A stretch of DNA of 46,290 bases from the NCBI GenBank assembly GCA_900768105.1, contig CAAGBQ010000054.1, positions 1 to 46,290 on the forward strand, in the 5' to 3' direction. Numbering within the stretch: the stretch's first letter is position 1; each line of letters opens with the position of its first letter. The notes under the pieces were generated by a model. That model had not been told where the DNA came from. It ran no database searches and was given only the letters and a program-made list of their open reading frames with translations. This DNA comes from Oscillospiraceae bacterium (lineage in GTDB: Bacteria > Bacillota > Clostridia > Oscillospirales > Ruminococcaceae). The translations under genes and the position numbers were made by a program. Positions 23,563-31,704 of the stretch are shown here, piece by piece.

Positions 23563-25314
23563 CTATTGCAATAAAAGCTCGTATCCGTATTCGGATAAAA
23601 GCTCGTTCGGAGCTATTTCCTTGCGGAAGATGCCGTCGGAGCGGCAAAAGCCGCATTTTTCATAAAAGCGGATTGCGGGAAGGTTATCCGCCGCAACAAA
23701 AAGGCGGAGATATTCCGCGCCGGCGGCTTTTGCAAGCGCCGCCGCCTTTTTTACGGCGGCGGTTCCGAAGCCGCTTCCGGAGCAGCTTGGATTTACGCCC
23801 AGCCGCATAAGGAAAAGCGCCTTTGCCGCGGGCTTTTTCCAGCCGGAAAAAGCCCCGCTGTCCGAATCCATACCAAGGGCGAATACCGCGCGCAGCGTGC
23901 CGCTCTGCCGCAGGGTATAAAGGCGGTTTTCGGCAATATCCTGCGCAAAGGCGCAGGCGGGGTAAACCTCGTCCCAAATAAAAAGGTTTTCCGAAGCCAT
24001 TTTTTTAATTAGCAAGGCAAACATTTCTTTAATTTCGCAAAGGTCGTTTTGCGAAGCGGAAACGCAAATTACATTGTTTTGCCAAAGGCTTTGCGGAAGT
24101 TCCCGCGCAATAAAAATTGCAAGGGCAAGGATGTCGGCGCATCCGCCGGGGCTTATGCCGCGCAGGATAAATTCGCGGTCAAGGCGCTCCGCTTCGGCCA
24201 AAAGCTCTTCTTCCGGAAGGGAAAGAGCTGCGGCGGCGCTTTCTTTAACAAAAGCGAGGGCGGCTTTTCCGCCGCGGAAAAGCACATTGCTGTCCGCGGT
24301 GCGCGCCATTATTTCAAAAAGCACGCGGAGCGGCGTGCAGCCGCCCGCAAGAAGCTCCGCAGCAAAAATCGCGGTGGAAAAACCTGTTGCGGCTTCTCCG
24401 AAAACGCCGGAAATACAGTATTTTTCACGAATTTTTGCGCCGTGAGTGTTTTTTGCCACGGATTTTTCCGCGGCAAGGGCAGCTGCAGCGTCAAACGGGT
24501 TTTCTCCGCGCAGAAAGAAGCTTCCGCAGCCGTAGAGCAGCAGCATAAAAAGAAAAACAGCGCCTTTGTGCGTGTTTACACCGCCGGTTGCGGCAAACAT
24601 TGCCTTTTCCGCGGAAATGCCCTCCGCCTCCAGCAAAGCGAGCTTTGCGCCATTTGCACCCAAGAGCACGGCATGTTCAAAATACGGCGCAATGGCGGCG
24701 GCGCTTTTTTCAAAAAGGGAACAGTCCATATCGGAATGGGCGCCGCAATTGCTTCTGTCCACCAAACCGGGCTTTGGAGTGAGGTAAAGCTCTGTGATAA
24801 GCGCGGAGCGGGCGCCGGCGGAAAGCTCCGCCGCGGCAAAGCGGAGCAGAAGCTCTTCCGTTTTTGCTTCCACCTGCTCAATAGGGTGCTCGCGGCTTCT
24901 GGCACATTCCGCGGCGGGGCGGCCGCAAAGAAGGCAGCGGCGCAAAACGGGGCGGGAAAGAGCGGTTCCGTGCTCATCGGTTACATCAAAATCAAAAAGC
25001 CGCCCGATTTCGGAATCCTCAAGTTCCATACATATTTTTTTGAGCACGGCGGCGTGCTCGTTATATACAAAAAAAGCACACAACCCCGCGGCAGAGTCAA
25101 AAAGCTCATAAAAAAGCGGTTCGCCAAGCTTTTTTTTCAACATGGCGGCGCCTTTGTCAAAGGCAAAATCCGAAAGAGCGCCGCGCTTTTTCTCTCCGGC
25201 AAGGTTCATGGTAAAGGTTATTACGGGAAGGCGGTGCTCAAAAATAAGCTCGTTCCGCCGAAGCGCGCGGCGCTCCCTCTCCGCAAGAACCTCCTGTAAG
25301 GTTACGGTGCTCAA
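23563..25314 (-). CDS. citXG: CitX-CitG-GNAT fusion: citrate/citramalate lyase prosthetic-group synthesis and transfer
   Basis: One 583-residue chain with three domains. Residues 1 to about 150 are CitX, which transfers the 2'-(5''-triphosphoribosyl)-3'-dephospho-CoA precursor to the acyl carrier protein CitD: RRNELIFEHRLPVI, GRLFDFDV, and a Cys-rich RRCLLCGRPAAECARSR motif (125-141). About 165-410 is CitG, which makes this precursor: TPKPGLVD (179-186), GGVNTHKG (244-251) and GVFGEAATGF. CitXG fusions are known. About 413-583 is an added GNAT acetyltransferase with acetyl-CoA loop at 506-521 and NLPAIRFYEKCGF (544-556). Its start codon is TTG, overlapping the stop of the upstream gene (TTGA). 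The GNAT domain may acetylate the lyase or a partner; that is inference. Confidence 0.88.
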   Translation of the reverse strand: MSTVTLQEVLAERERRALRRNELIFEHRLPVITFTMNLAGEKKRGALSDFAFDKGAAMLKKKLGEPLFYELFDSAAGLCAFFVYNEHAAVLKKICMELEDSEIGRLFDFDVTDEHGTALSRPVLRRCLLCGRPAAECARSREHPIEQVEAKTEELLLRFAAAELSAGARSALITELYLTPKPGLVDRSNCGAHSDMDCSLFEKSAAAIAPYFEHAVLLGANGAKLALLEAEGISAEKAMFAATGGVNTHKGAVFLFMLLLYGCGSFFLRGENPFDAAAALAAEKSVAKNTHGAKIREKYCISGVFGEAATGFSTAIFAAELLAGGCTPLRVLFEIMARTADSNVLFRGGKAALAFVKESAAAALSLPEEELLAEAERLDREFILRGISPGGCADILALAIFIARELPQSLWQNNVICVSASQNDLCEIKEMFALLIKKMASENLFIWDEVYPACAFAQDIAENRLYTLRQSGTLRAVFALGMDSDSGAFSGWKKPAAKALFLMRLGVNPSCSGSGFGTAAVKKAAALAKAAGAEYLRLFVAADNLPAIRFYEKCGFCRSDGIFRKEIAPNELLSEYGYELLLQ

Positions 25315-26240
25315 CGCGGAAGTTTCCTTTCAAGGTCGGTAATGCGCTTTGCGGAATCCTCGCCCACAAAGCCGACAAGAAGATATACATTATTAAAAGC
25401 ATCATGAACAAAGCTGTGCAAAAGGCGAAAGCCCTTTATTTCTCCGGTGTGGGAAATATGGGTGCGCGGTCCGCGGCAGCGGTGGCTGTTTTTGCCTATG
25501 GCAACATGGCTGTCGTCAAGATATGCCACGGGCAAATCCTGCGCAATTATTGAATTAACATGCTTTTCCATTTCAATAAGGTCAATATCCGGCTTTTTGT
25601 CAAAAATCATCGAAAAGCCGTGGCGGATATCGCCGTGCTGCGCTTTGGCAAGCTCCAAATCGGAGATATACATTTCGCAAATATCCTCCGCCGTATGCGC
25701 CATAAGGCGATATGGCAGAGAAGCAAAAACCTTTGCGGCAATTTCGTCCGGTTCCGGTCCAAAAATGCTTGGGCGGGCTATGATGATTTCTTCGCCGACG
25801 CCGATAAGCAAATGGGCGTTCATAGGCAGATACGGATATACAAGGTCAAAGTGTTCCACAATTACTCTGCGCTCGTTATAAACGGCCTTCATAATTGCTT
25901 CCGCCAAAACCGGAAGAGGAGTAAACGCCATTTCAAAGCGTATGTCCACATGGTAGCTGTGGGGAGTAAAAAAGCCGTGCTCTTCATCCTGGTCAAGCAG
26001 CGGAAGCGGGCGGACATTTACTCCGTCGTCATCGTTGGTAAGCTCAAGACCGGGGAACATTCCCTTAACAAGGGCGCTTTTTCCGGAGCTTGCTTCGCCG
26101 ATGAAGCCGATAATGCGGTCAAAGGGGCTTAAATAAAGCTGGGCAATCTGTATGCCCAAATCGTAAATACGGTCGCGCCCGCGCGGGCAGAGAAATTCGC
26201 TGTAAACATGATTTTTTTGCATCCTGTTGGAATATGACAT
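25311..26240 (-). CDS. P-loop protein with AlaRS second-additional-domain-like C-terminus
   Basis: A 309-residue protein. Residues 40-130 hold a P-loop, GEASSGKS (48-55), within DRIIGFIGEASSGKSALVKGMFPG, so nucleotide binding is likely. The C-terminal part (about 215-305) resembles the second additional domain of alanyl-tRNA synthetase: EMEKHVNSIIAQDLPVAYL matches the pattern of that domain, and a conserved-looking HRCRGPRTHISH segment supplies Cys and His for a possible metal site. Between them, LPMNAHLLIGVGEEII and FDLVYPYLP are unassigned. Similar Clostridia proteins are named only for the synthetase domain. Its place between citC and citXG, with a TTGA overlap to citXG, suggests a role in maturing or controlling the lyase. 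Starts at ATG 26240 with GGGAG upstream. Function unknown. Confidence 0.65.
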   Translation of the reverse strand: MSYSNRMQKNHVYSEFLCPRGRDRIYDLGIQIAQLYLSPFDRIIGFIGEASSGKSALVKGMFPGLELTNDDDGVNVRPLPLLDQDEEHGFFTPHSYHVDIRFEMAFTPLPVLAEAIMKAVYNERRVIVEHFDLVYPYLPMNAHLLIGVGEEIIIARPSIFGPEPDEIAAKVFASLPYRLMAHTAEDICEMYISDLELAKAQHGDIRHGFSMIFDKKPDIDLIEMEKHVNSIIAQDLPVAYLDDSHVAIGKNSHRCRGPRTHISHTGEIKGFRLLHSFVHDAFNNVYLLVGFVGEDSAKRITDLERKLPR

Positions 26241-26262
26241 ATGTAAAAGCTCCCTTCATCTT

Positions 26263-27219
26263 TTATTGCGGAAGATACAAAAGCTTTCTTGCTTCCTCGT
26301 CCCTGCCTTCGGCAAAAAGGCGGCGCACGCGGCTTGCGCTTATTGCCTCGCCGGAAATTTCAAGGCGCGGCACGGTAATAAGCTTGCAGCCGAAGGCGGG
26401 CAGCGCCGCGGCAAGGGCGGCATTATACGCCGCGGTAGTCGGGCAAAAAGGCTCCGTCCCGACATAACGGTGTGTTATGCCGAGCGCGGGGATAAAGCGG
26501 TTTGCAAAGACCGCAATATCAAGGTCGCAGAAGGCTTCCTCCGCCTTTGATTTGTCCTTTAAAAAATAGGTGGGAAAGGTGGCGGAGGAAACAAGGTAGC
26601 GGCCGGTTTTAACAACACGCACATTCGGCAAATCCGCCATACCGTTTTGCACCATGGAAAAGCGTTCCTCTGCGGAAAATTCGCTTTTTTCCTCCGAAAG
26701 AACAAATACATAAACAAAGCCGCACTGTGCCGCCGCCGTTTCAATAAGATAGCGGTGACCCTTGGTAAAGGGGTTCGCGTTCATAACAATTGCGCCAATG
26801 GGTGCGGCAGCGTTTGAGCACCGAACGGTGCTCAAAAAATCCTCTATGCCGCCGGCAGGGCTTTCCATGAGCACGGAACTTTTTGCGGCGGCAACCTCCG
26901 AAAAAAGAAGCCCCTCAAACATGGCACGGTTTTCCGGCTTTGTAACAAGATAAAGGCGAGAGATTCCGTTTTGGAACGAGTATTTTTTAATTTCGGTAAG
27001 AAGCGCCGCGGAAACACCGCTTCCGCGGTGCTCAAAATCCACGGCAAAATACTTTATCACATCACCGCAAAGAGAAGCGGTGGCGGAAATTTTACCTCCG
27101 TCTTTTATAACCACGGAAAATTCCGGAGGTTCCTCGACGGAAAGTCCCTGCTTTGAAAGAAACGCCTGCAATTCGGCAAGCCTTGCCCCCTTTGGGGCAA
27201 AAAGATATTCGGTTTGTAT
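26263..27219 (-). CDS. citC: Citrate (citramalate) lyase ligase CitC, probable ATA start
   Basis: Acetylates the prosthetic group of the lyase acyl carrier protein using acetate and ATP, giving the active acetyl-enzyme. It has an N-terminal GNAT-like domain (DVIKYFAVDFEHRGSGVSAALL) and a C-terminal nucleotidyltransferase with NPFTKGH (149-155) and SASRVRRLF near the end. No ATG, GTG or TTG lies in frame before TTG 27171, which has only a poor ribosome site and cuts into the conserved start. Sixteen codons upstream an ATA (27217-27219) lies 9 bp after a perfect AAAGGAGG (27229-27236). The extended N-terminus fits CitC homologues. Length 318 with ATA, 302 with TTG. It is the first gene of the operon. 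Confidence 0.9.
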   Translation of the reverse strand: MQTEYLFAPKGARLAELQAFLSKQGLSVEEPPEFSVVIKDGGKISATASLCGDVIKYFAVDFEHRGSGVSAALLTEIKKYSFQNGISRLYLVTKPENRAMFEGLLFSEVAAAKSSVLMESPAGGIEDFLSTVRCSNAAAPIGAIVMNANPFTKGHRYLIETAAAQCGFVYVFVLSEEKSEFSAEERFSMVQNGMADLPNVRVVKTGRYLVSSATFPTYFLKDKSKAEEAFCDLDIAVFANRFIPALGITHRYVGTEPFCPTTAAYNAALAAALPAFGCKLITVPRLEISGEAISASRVRRLFAEGRDEEARKLLYLPQ

Positions 27220-27253
27220 ACGGCAAAGCCTCCTTTCCGCGATTTATAACCAT

Positions 27254-27281
27254 AGTATAACCGATTTTATTTGGTTTGCAA
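27254..27281 (-). promoter_or_regulatory. Promoter of the citC operon
   Basis: On the minus strand TTGCAA (27276-27281), 16-bp spacer, TATACT (27254-27259). Transcription starts only about 10 bp before the Shine-Dalgarno site. Confidence 0.75.
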
Positions 27282-27302
27282 ATAATTTTACATAAAAATT
27301 CC

Positions 27303-27331
27303 TTGAATATGAGCAGAATATATTATATAAT
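27303..27331 (+). promoter_or_regulatory. Promoter of the citDEF operon
   Basis: TTGAAT (27303-27308), 17-bp spacer, TATAAT (27326-27331). It is divergent from the citC promoter 20 bp away, so both arms may be co-regulated. Downstream, 27332-27353 forms an imperfect inverted repeat TGTAGTATAT-TG-ATATAATACA (9 of 10 pairs) that could be an operator. Confidence 0.75.
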
Positions 27332-27395
27332 TGTAGTATATTGATATAATACATTATGGTACAAGCAATGCTTCAATCTGTAAGGGGGCAAAAAC

Positions 27396-27662
27396 ATGGG
27401 CATAATCAAAAAAAGCGCCGCCGCCGGAACAATGGAATCAAGCGACGCATTTGTGGAGATTTTTCCGGCAGAGGAGCTTTCCGTGGAGATAAGCTCCATT
27501 GTTATGGAACGCTTTGGCGAAGCGATAAAAAAGGCTGTTGATGAACAGCTTGCGGAATGCGGCGTTTGCGCCGCAAGGGTCCGTGTTGCGGACCGCGGCG
27601 CCCTTGATTGTGTAATAAAAGCAAGGGTGGAAGCGGCAGTGCGCCGCGCGGAGGAAGAATAA
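27396..27662 (+). CDS. citD: Citrate/citramalate lyase gamma subunit (acyl carrier protein) CitD
   Basis: An 88-residue acyl carrier protein of the three-subunit lyase. AGTMESSDAF matches the family attachment site AGTLESSD; Ser15 is expected to carry the phosphoribosyl-dephospho-CoA group. The start is ATG 27396 with AAGGGGG 7 bp upstream. It leads citD-citE-citF, the order found in citrate lyase operons. Context with glutamate mutase and methylaspartate lyase favours citramalate as the substrate. Confidence 0.92.
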   Translation: MGIIKKSAAAGTMESSDAFVEIFPAEELSVEISSIVMERFGEAIKKAVDEQLAECGVCAARVRVADRGALDCVIKARVEAAVRRAEEE

Positions 27663-28538
27663 ATGAGAAGAAGTATGCTTTTTTTGCCGGGCAACGCGCC
27701 CAATATGATTATAAACGGCGGCGCACTGCGTGCCGATGCGGTTATTTTGGATTTGGAGGATTCCGTTGCGCCGTCCGAAAAGGACGCGGCGCGCATTTTG
27801 GTGCGCAATGCGCTTAAAACCGTTGATTTCGGCTGCGAAACCGTCGTAAGGATAAATTCTCTTGACAGCGGCTTTTGCGAAGCGGATTTGCGGGAAATAG
27901 TTCCCTGCGCGCCGAGTGCGATTATGCCGCCTAAATCCTCATGCATGGAGGATATGCTCCGCCTTGACGATATGATAGAACGCCTTGAGGAGGAAAACGG
28001 CATTGAAAAGGGAAAAATAAGGCTTATCCCGCTTATCGAAACGGCGCTTGGCGTTGAAAACGCCTTTGCCATAGCGTCCGCCTGCCGCCGTGTTACGGCA
28101 ATCTTTCTGGGAGGAGAAGACCTTTCCGCAGATCTCCGCTGCAAGCGTACAAAGTCGGGTGAGGAAATACTTTATGCCCGCGGGCGTATGGTTTGCGCGG
28201 CGCGCGCGGCGGGGGTGGAGGTATACGATACGCCCTTTACCGACGCCTTTGACGATGAAGGGCTTATTGCCGACGCAAGGCTTGCAAAAAGCCTTGGCTT
28301 TTCCGGAAAAGCGGCGGTGGCTCCGCGCCATATTTATGAAATAAACCGGATTTTCAGCCCTACAAGGGCGGAAATTGATTATGCAAAAGAGGTTATGGGC
28401 GCTATTGAGGAAGCCCACCGCCTTGGTAAAGGGGCGGTTTCTCTCCACGGAAAAATGATAGACCCGCCAATTGTGGAACGCGCGCGCTTTGTGCTTGAGG
28501 CGGCGGAAAGCGCAGGAAGGAGGGGCTTTGATGAATAA
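27663..28538 (+). CDS. citE: Citrate/citramalate lyase beta subunit CitE
   Basis: Cleaves the acyl-carrier-bound citramalyl (or citryl) thioester to pyruvate (or oxaloacetate) and the acetyl-carrier. The 291-residue TIM barrel starts RRSMLFLPGNAPNM and has LDLEDSVAPSEKDAAR, VRINS, PLIETALGVENA and FLGGEDLSADL, all normal for CitE with Mg2+-binding acidic residues. Its ATG follows the citD stop directly and its end overlaps citF by 8 bp. Whether it prefers citramalate cannot be read from these motifs. Confidence 0.94.
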   Translation: MRRSMLFLPGNAPNMIINGGALRADAVILDLEDSVAPSEKDAARILVRNALKTVDFGCETVVRINSLDSGFCEADLREIVPCAPSAIMPPKSSCMEDMLRLDDMIERLEEENGIEKGKIRLIPLIETALGVENAFAIASACRRVTAIFLGGEDLSADLRCKRTKSGEEILYARGRMVCAARAAGVEVYDTPFTDAFDDEGLIADARLAKSLGFSGKAAVAPRHIYEINRIFSPTRAEIDYAKEVMGAIEEAHRLGKGAVSLHGKMIDPPIVERARFVLEAAESAGRRGFDE

Positions 28539-29931
28539 AACGGCGGCCTCCCTTCGTGAGGCAATAGCGGCGGCGGGTCTTCGGGACGGAATGAGCGTTT
28601 CGTTCCACCATCACCTGCGCAGTGGAGATTATGTAATCAATGCGGTGATGAACGAAATTGCCGCCATGGGAATAAAAAATCTTACGGTGAACGCAAGCTC
28701 CCTTTTTGATGTTCACGCGCCGTTGGCAGAGCACATAAAAAACGGCGTTATCACAAAAATAATAACGGACTATATGTCCGCGGGGCTTGGCGAATACATT
28801 TCCGGAGGAATTATGGAGCAGCCGGTGGACTTTATGACCCACGGCGGCCGTCCCACGGCGATTATGCAGGGCAAAACTCCGATTGATGTTGCCTTTGTTG
28901 CGGCGCCCGCGGCGGACAAAGAGGGCAACTGCACGGGAAAAACCGGTCGTTCCGCCTGCGGAAGCCTCGGATATGCTTTTGCGGATGCGGAATATGCAAA
29001 AAAGACGGTTGTAATTACCGACGGCCTTTGCGAAAAACTCGAAGAGCCTTCCATCGACGGAAAGTTTGTTGACATTGTGGTTTGCATGGATGAAATCGGC
29101 GACCCGCGCGGTATTGTTTCTGGCACAACCACTATAACAAGGGACCCCGTCGGCCTTGTTATGGCGCGGGACGCCGCGGATGTTATAAAATACTCCGGAT
29201 TGCTGAAGGAAGGCTTCAGCTTCCAGACCGGAGCGGGCGGCGCAAGTCTTGCCGCCGCAAAATTTCTTATGGACATTATGCTGGAGGAAAAAATCCGCGG
29301 AAGCTTCGGTCTTGGGGGAATAACGGGCTATATGGTGGATATGCTCCGCGCGGGGTGCTTTGAAGAGCTGCGGGATGTGCAGTGCTTTGATTTAAAGGCG
29401 GTGGAATCCATCCGCACGGACTTGCGCCATCATGAAATAAGCGCCTTTGAATATGCAAGTCCGAAAAATCCGAACGCATGGGTAAATTCCCTTGATGCGG
29501 TAATCCTTGGCGCAACGGAAATAGATACGGAATTTAATGTAAATGTTCACACAAACTCCACGGGAATGATTATGGGCGGAAGCGGCGGCCACAGCGATAC
29601 CGCCGCCGGCGCAAAGCTTGCAATGGTGGTTGCGCCGCTTTTCCGCGCACGCCAGCCTATTATTACCGATAGGGTAAACTGCATTTCCACTCCCGGAAGG
29701 GACATTGATGTGCTTGTGACCCAATACGGAATTGCGATAAACCCGAAAAATGAGGAACTGTGCGACCGTCTTGCCTCGGCGCATTTGCCGATAGTAAGCA
29801 TAGAGGAGCTGAAGGCAAAGGCAGAAAGCCTTTGCGGCGTGCCAAAGCCGCTTGAGCACGGCGAAAGGGTCGTTGCAAGGGTAATCGGCCGCGACGGCGA
29901 GGTTCAGGATTTGATTTACGGCAAAAAATAA
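28531..29931 (+). CDS. citF: Citrate/citramalate lyase alpha subunit CitF (short N-terminus)
   Basis: Exchanges the acetyl group on the acyl carrier protein for citramalate (or citrate), a CoA-transferase-like step. Family motifs are MSVSFHHHLRSGDYVINAVM, SSLFDVHAPL, SACGSLGYAFADAEYA, FSFQTGAGGASLAAAKF, ALEIDTEFNVNV-like ATEIDTEFNVNVHT and GGSGGHSDTAAGAKL. At 466 residues it is about 40-50 shorter than typical CitF because the N-terminal extension before the first motif is missing. The ATG at 28531 has AAGGAGGGG upstream. An in-frame ATG at 28471 would add only unrelated residues antisense-like to nothing and lacks a ribosome site. Confidence 0.93.
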   Translation: MNKTAASLREAIAAAGLRDGMSVSFHHHLRSGDYVINAVMNEIAAMGIKNLTVNASSLFDVHAPLAEHIKNGVITKIITDYMSAGLGEYISGGIMEQPVDFMTHGGRPTAIMQGKTPIDVAFVAAPAADKEGNCTGKTGRSACGSLGYAFADAEYAKKTVVITDGLCEKLEEPSIDGKFVDIVVCMDEIGDPRGIVSGTTTITRDPVGLVMARDAADVIKYSGLLKEGFSFQTGAGGASLAAAKFLMDIMLEEKIRGSFGLGGITGYMVDMLRAGCFEELRDVQCFDLKAVESIRTDLRHHEISAFEYASPKNPNAWVNSLDAVILGATEIDTEFNVNVHTNSTGMIMGGSGGHSDTAAGAKLAMVVAPLFRARQPIITDRVNCISTPGRDIDVLVTQYGIAINPKNEELCDRLASAHLPIVSIEELKAKAESLCGVPKPLEHGERVVARVIGRDGEVQDLIYGKK

Positions 29932-29954
29932 TTTTGTAACAGGAAAGCTTTATT

Positions 29955-30791
29955 ATGATAGAGAAAAAATTGCAGAATGAAATCATCGAAAAAAACAGAA
30001 TTTTTATGAAGGGCTACCGCGACGATGCGCCGGCATATGAGGAGGAATTTGAATCCGACCAGCAGCTTCAAAAACCGCAGCCGCCCCTTACAAAAGCGGC
30101 AATGCGCGGCGAAGCGGAGCGCACCGCGCTTCCATTCGGCTTCAATAAGCTCGAGCTTAAAAATGATGTTACGGCACTTTTCCGCGACAGACACAGCTCC
30201 AGAGTTTATACCGGCGAAGGCATGAGCCTTTTGCAGCTTTCGTTCCTTCTTTGGGCAACTCAGGGGATAAAGGATATACGCGGAAAATCCTATGCAACGC
30301 TGCGCACGGTTGCAAGCGGCGGCGCAAGACATCCCTTTGAAACCTATCTCATAGTAAACAATGTGGAAGGTCTTGCACCCGGAAAATATCACTATTTGCC
30401 AATGGAGCACGCAGTGGAATTTCTTGGTGCGGCGGAGGATAATTCCGTTGCGGAAAGCCTTTGCTTCCAAAACTGGGCAACAAAAGCGAATGTTATTTTC
30501 TATTGGTCAATGGTTGCCTATCGCGCAGAATGGCGCTATGGTATTTTTGCGCATCGCACGGCGCTTTTGGATGCGGGCCATGTGGGCGAAAATCTTTACC
30601 TTGCGGCAGAAGCAGCAGGGCTTGGCTGCTGCGGAATAGCGGCATTTTATCACGAAGGCTGCTGCAAGCTTTTTGAGCTTGACGGTGATGAGGAATACAT
30701 TGTTTACACAATGCCCGTCGGCACGGTAAGCGAAAAGGACAAAGCTGCTGAAAAGGCGTTTTATAAATTTGTTGAAGAGCAGGGGCTTTAA
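29955..30791 (+). CDS. SagB/ThcOx-type nitroreductase family flavoprotein
   Basis: A 278-residue FMN-dependent oxidoreductase-like protein. RHSSRVYTGEGMSLLQLSFLLWATQG is the typical start of the SagB-type nitroreductase domain; TVASGGARHPFETYLIV contains the Ser-Gly-Gly-Ala-Arg-His motif, and GHVGENLYLAAEAAGLGCCGIAAF the second FMN-site region. No peptide precursor or cyclodehydratase gene is near, so bacteriocin-type azoline oxidation is unlikely. It lies 23 bp after citF and before the fumarase genes, in the middle of the pathway operon. It may reduce or oxidise a small carbonyl or enoyl compound; substrate unknown. Starts at ATG 29955 with AGGAAAG. Confidence 0.8.
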   Translation: MIEKKLQNEIIEKNRIFMKGYRDDAPAYEEEFESDQQLQKPQPPLTKAAMRGEAERTALPFGFNKLELKNDVTALFRDRHSSRVYTGEGMSLLQLSFLLWATQGIKDIRGKSYATLRTVASGGARHPFETYLIVNNVEGLAPGKYHYLPMEHAVEFLGAAEDNSVAESLCFQNWATKANVIFYWSMVAYRAEWRYGIFAHRTALLDAGHVGENLYLAAEAAGLGCCGIAAFYHEGCCKLFELDGDEEYIVYTMPVGTVSEKDKAAEKAFYKFVEEQGL

Positions 30792-30860
30792 AAAAGCAAT
30801 AAGCCGGCGTGCGGCTTTACCGCAAACCGATAATACAGTTAAAAGAAAGGGAGTTTTTTC

Positions 30861-31703
30861 GTGCGGGAAATTGAAGCGGGCAGAATTACCGATGCGGTAA
30901 GACGGCTTTGCATTGAAGCAAATGTGGTTTTGCCGAAGGATGTTAAAAGCTGTATTCTTAAAAGGAAAGACGAGGAGCCATGGGCTCCCGCAAGGGAAAT
31001 TCTTGACCGGATAGAGGAAAATTTCGAGCTTGCCGCCGCGGAAAATGTGCCGATTTGCCAGGATACCGGAGTCGCCTGCGTTTTTTTGGAAATAGGACAG
31101 GAGGTTCATATAATCGGCGGAGATGTTTCCGAAGCGGTGAACGAAGGGGTGCGCCGCGGCTATGCCGAAGGCTATCTTCGCAAATCCGTGGTGCGCGACC
31201 CGCTTGACAGAGTGAACACCGGAGATAATACCCCCGCCATGATTTATTATGACATAACCGCGGGGGATAAAATAAAAATTACCGTTGCGCCAAAGGGCTT
31301 CGGAAGCGAGAATATGAGCCAAATAAAGATGCTCCGCCCTTCCGACGGAATAGAAGGCGTAAAGGCCTTTGTCCTGAAGGCGGTGGAGGAAGCGGGACCA
31401 AACCCCTGTCCGCCGATAATCGTCGGCGTCGGAGTGGGTGGGACCTTTGATAAGGCCGCACTTCTTGCAAAAAAAGCACTTTTGCGCGAAACCGGAGCAC
31501 CCAGTCCGGACCCGCTTTATGCGGCGTTGGAAGCGGAGCTGCTTAAAAAAATAAACTCGCTTGGAATAGGCCCACAGGGCTTTGGCGGAAAAACCACCGC
31601 CCTTTCCGTTGCGGTGGAGCATTACCCAACCCATATTGCCGGACTTCCCGTTGCGGTAAATATCAACTGCCATGTGGCAAGACATAAAACGGAGGTGCTT
31701 TGA
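30861..31703 (+). CDS. fumA: Class I fumarate hydratase alpha subunit, probable mesaconase
   Basis: Oxygen-sensitive 4Fe-4S hydro-lyase subunit of 280 residues. Cysteines in ICQDTG, NPCPP and INCHVARH are at the positions of the three cluster ligands. GGxxTALSVAVE-type GGKTTALSVAVEHYP is also conserved. In methylaspartate-pathway clostridia the enzyme hydrating mesaconate to (S)-citramalate is a two-subunit member of this family, so that role is inferred from context; fumarate is an equally possible substrate. The start is GTG 30861 with AAAGGGAG upstream. A 69-bp gap with a weak stem-loop (about 30801-30817) separates it from the nitroreductase gene. Confidence 0.92.
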   Translation: MREIEAGRITDAVRRLCIEANVVLPKDVKSCILKRKDEEPWAPAREILDRIEENFELAAAENVPICQDTGVACVFLEIGQEVHIIGGDVSEAVNEGVRRGYAEGYLRKSVVRDPLDRVNTGDNTPAMIYYDITAGDKIKITVAPKGFGSENMSQIKMLRPSDGIEGVKAFVLKAVEEAGPNPCPPIIVGVGVGGTFDKAALLAKKALLRETGAPSPDPLYAALEAELLKKINSLGIGPQGFGGKTTALSVAVEHYPTHIAGLPVAVNINCHVARHKTEVL

Positions 31704-31704
31704 T

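Noticed and set aside
24049..25299. 416-codon plus-strand open frame opposite citXG
   Set aside because: Shadow of the CitXG-GNAT gene; Lys/Gly-rich translation without any family motif.
29955..30791. RiPP (thiazole/oxazole peptide) cluster around the SagB-like gene
   Set aside because: No precursor peptide, cyclodehydratase or transporter genes are near; all neighbours belong to the glutamate pathway.
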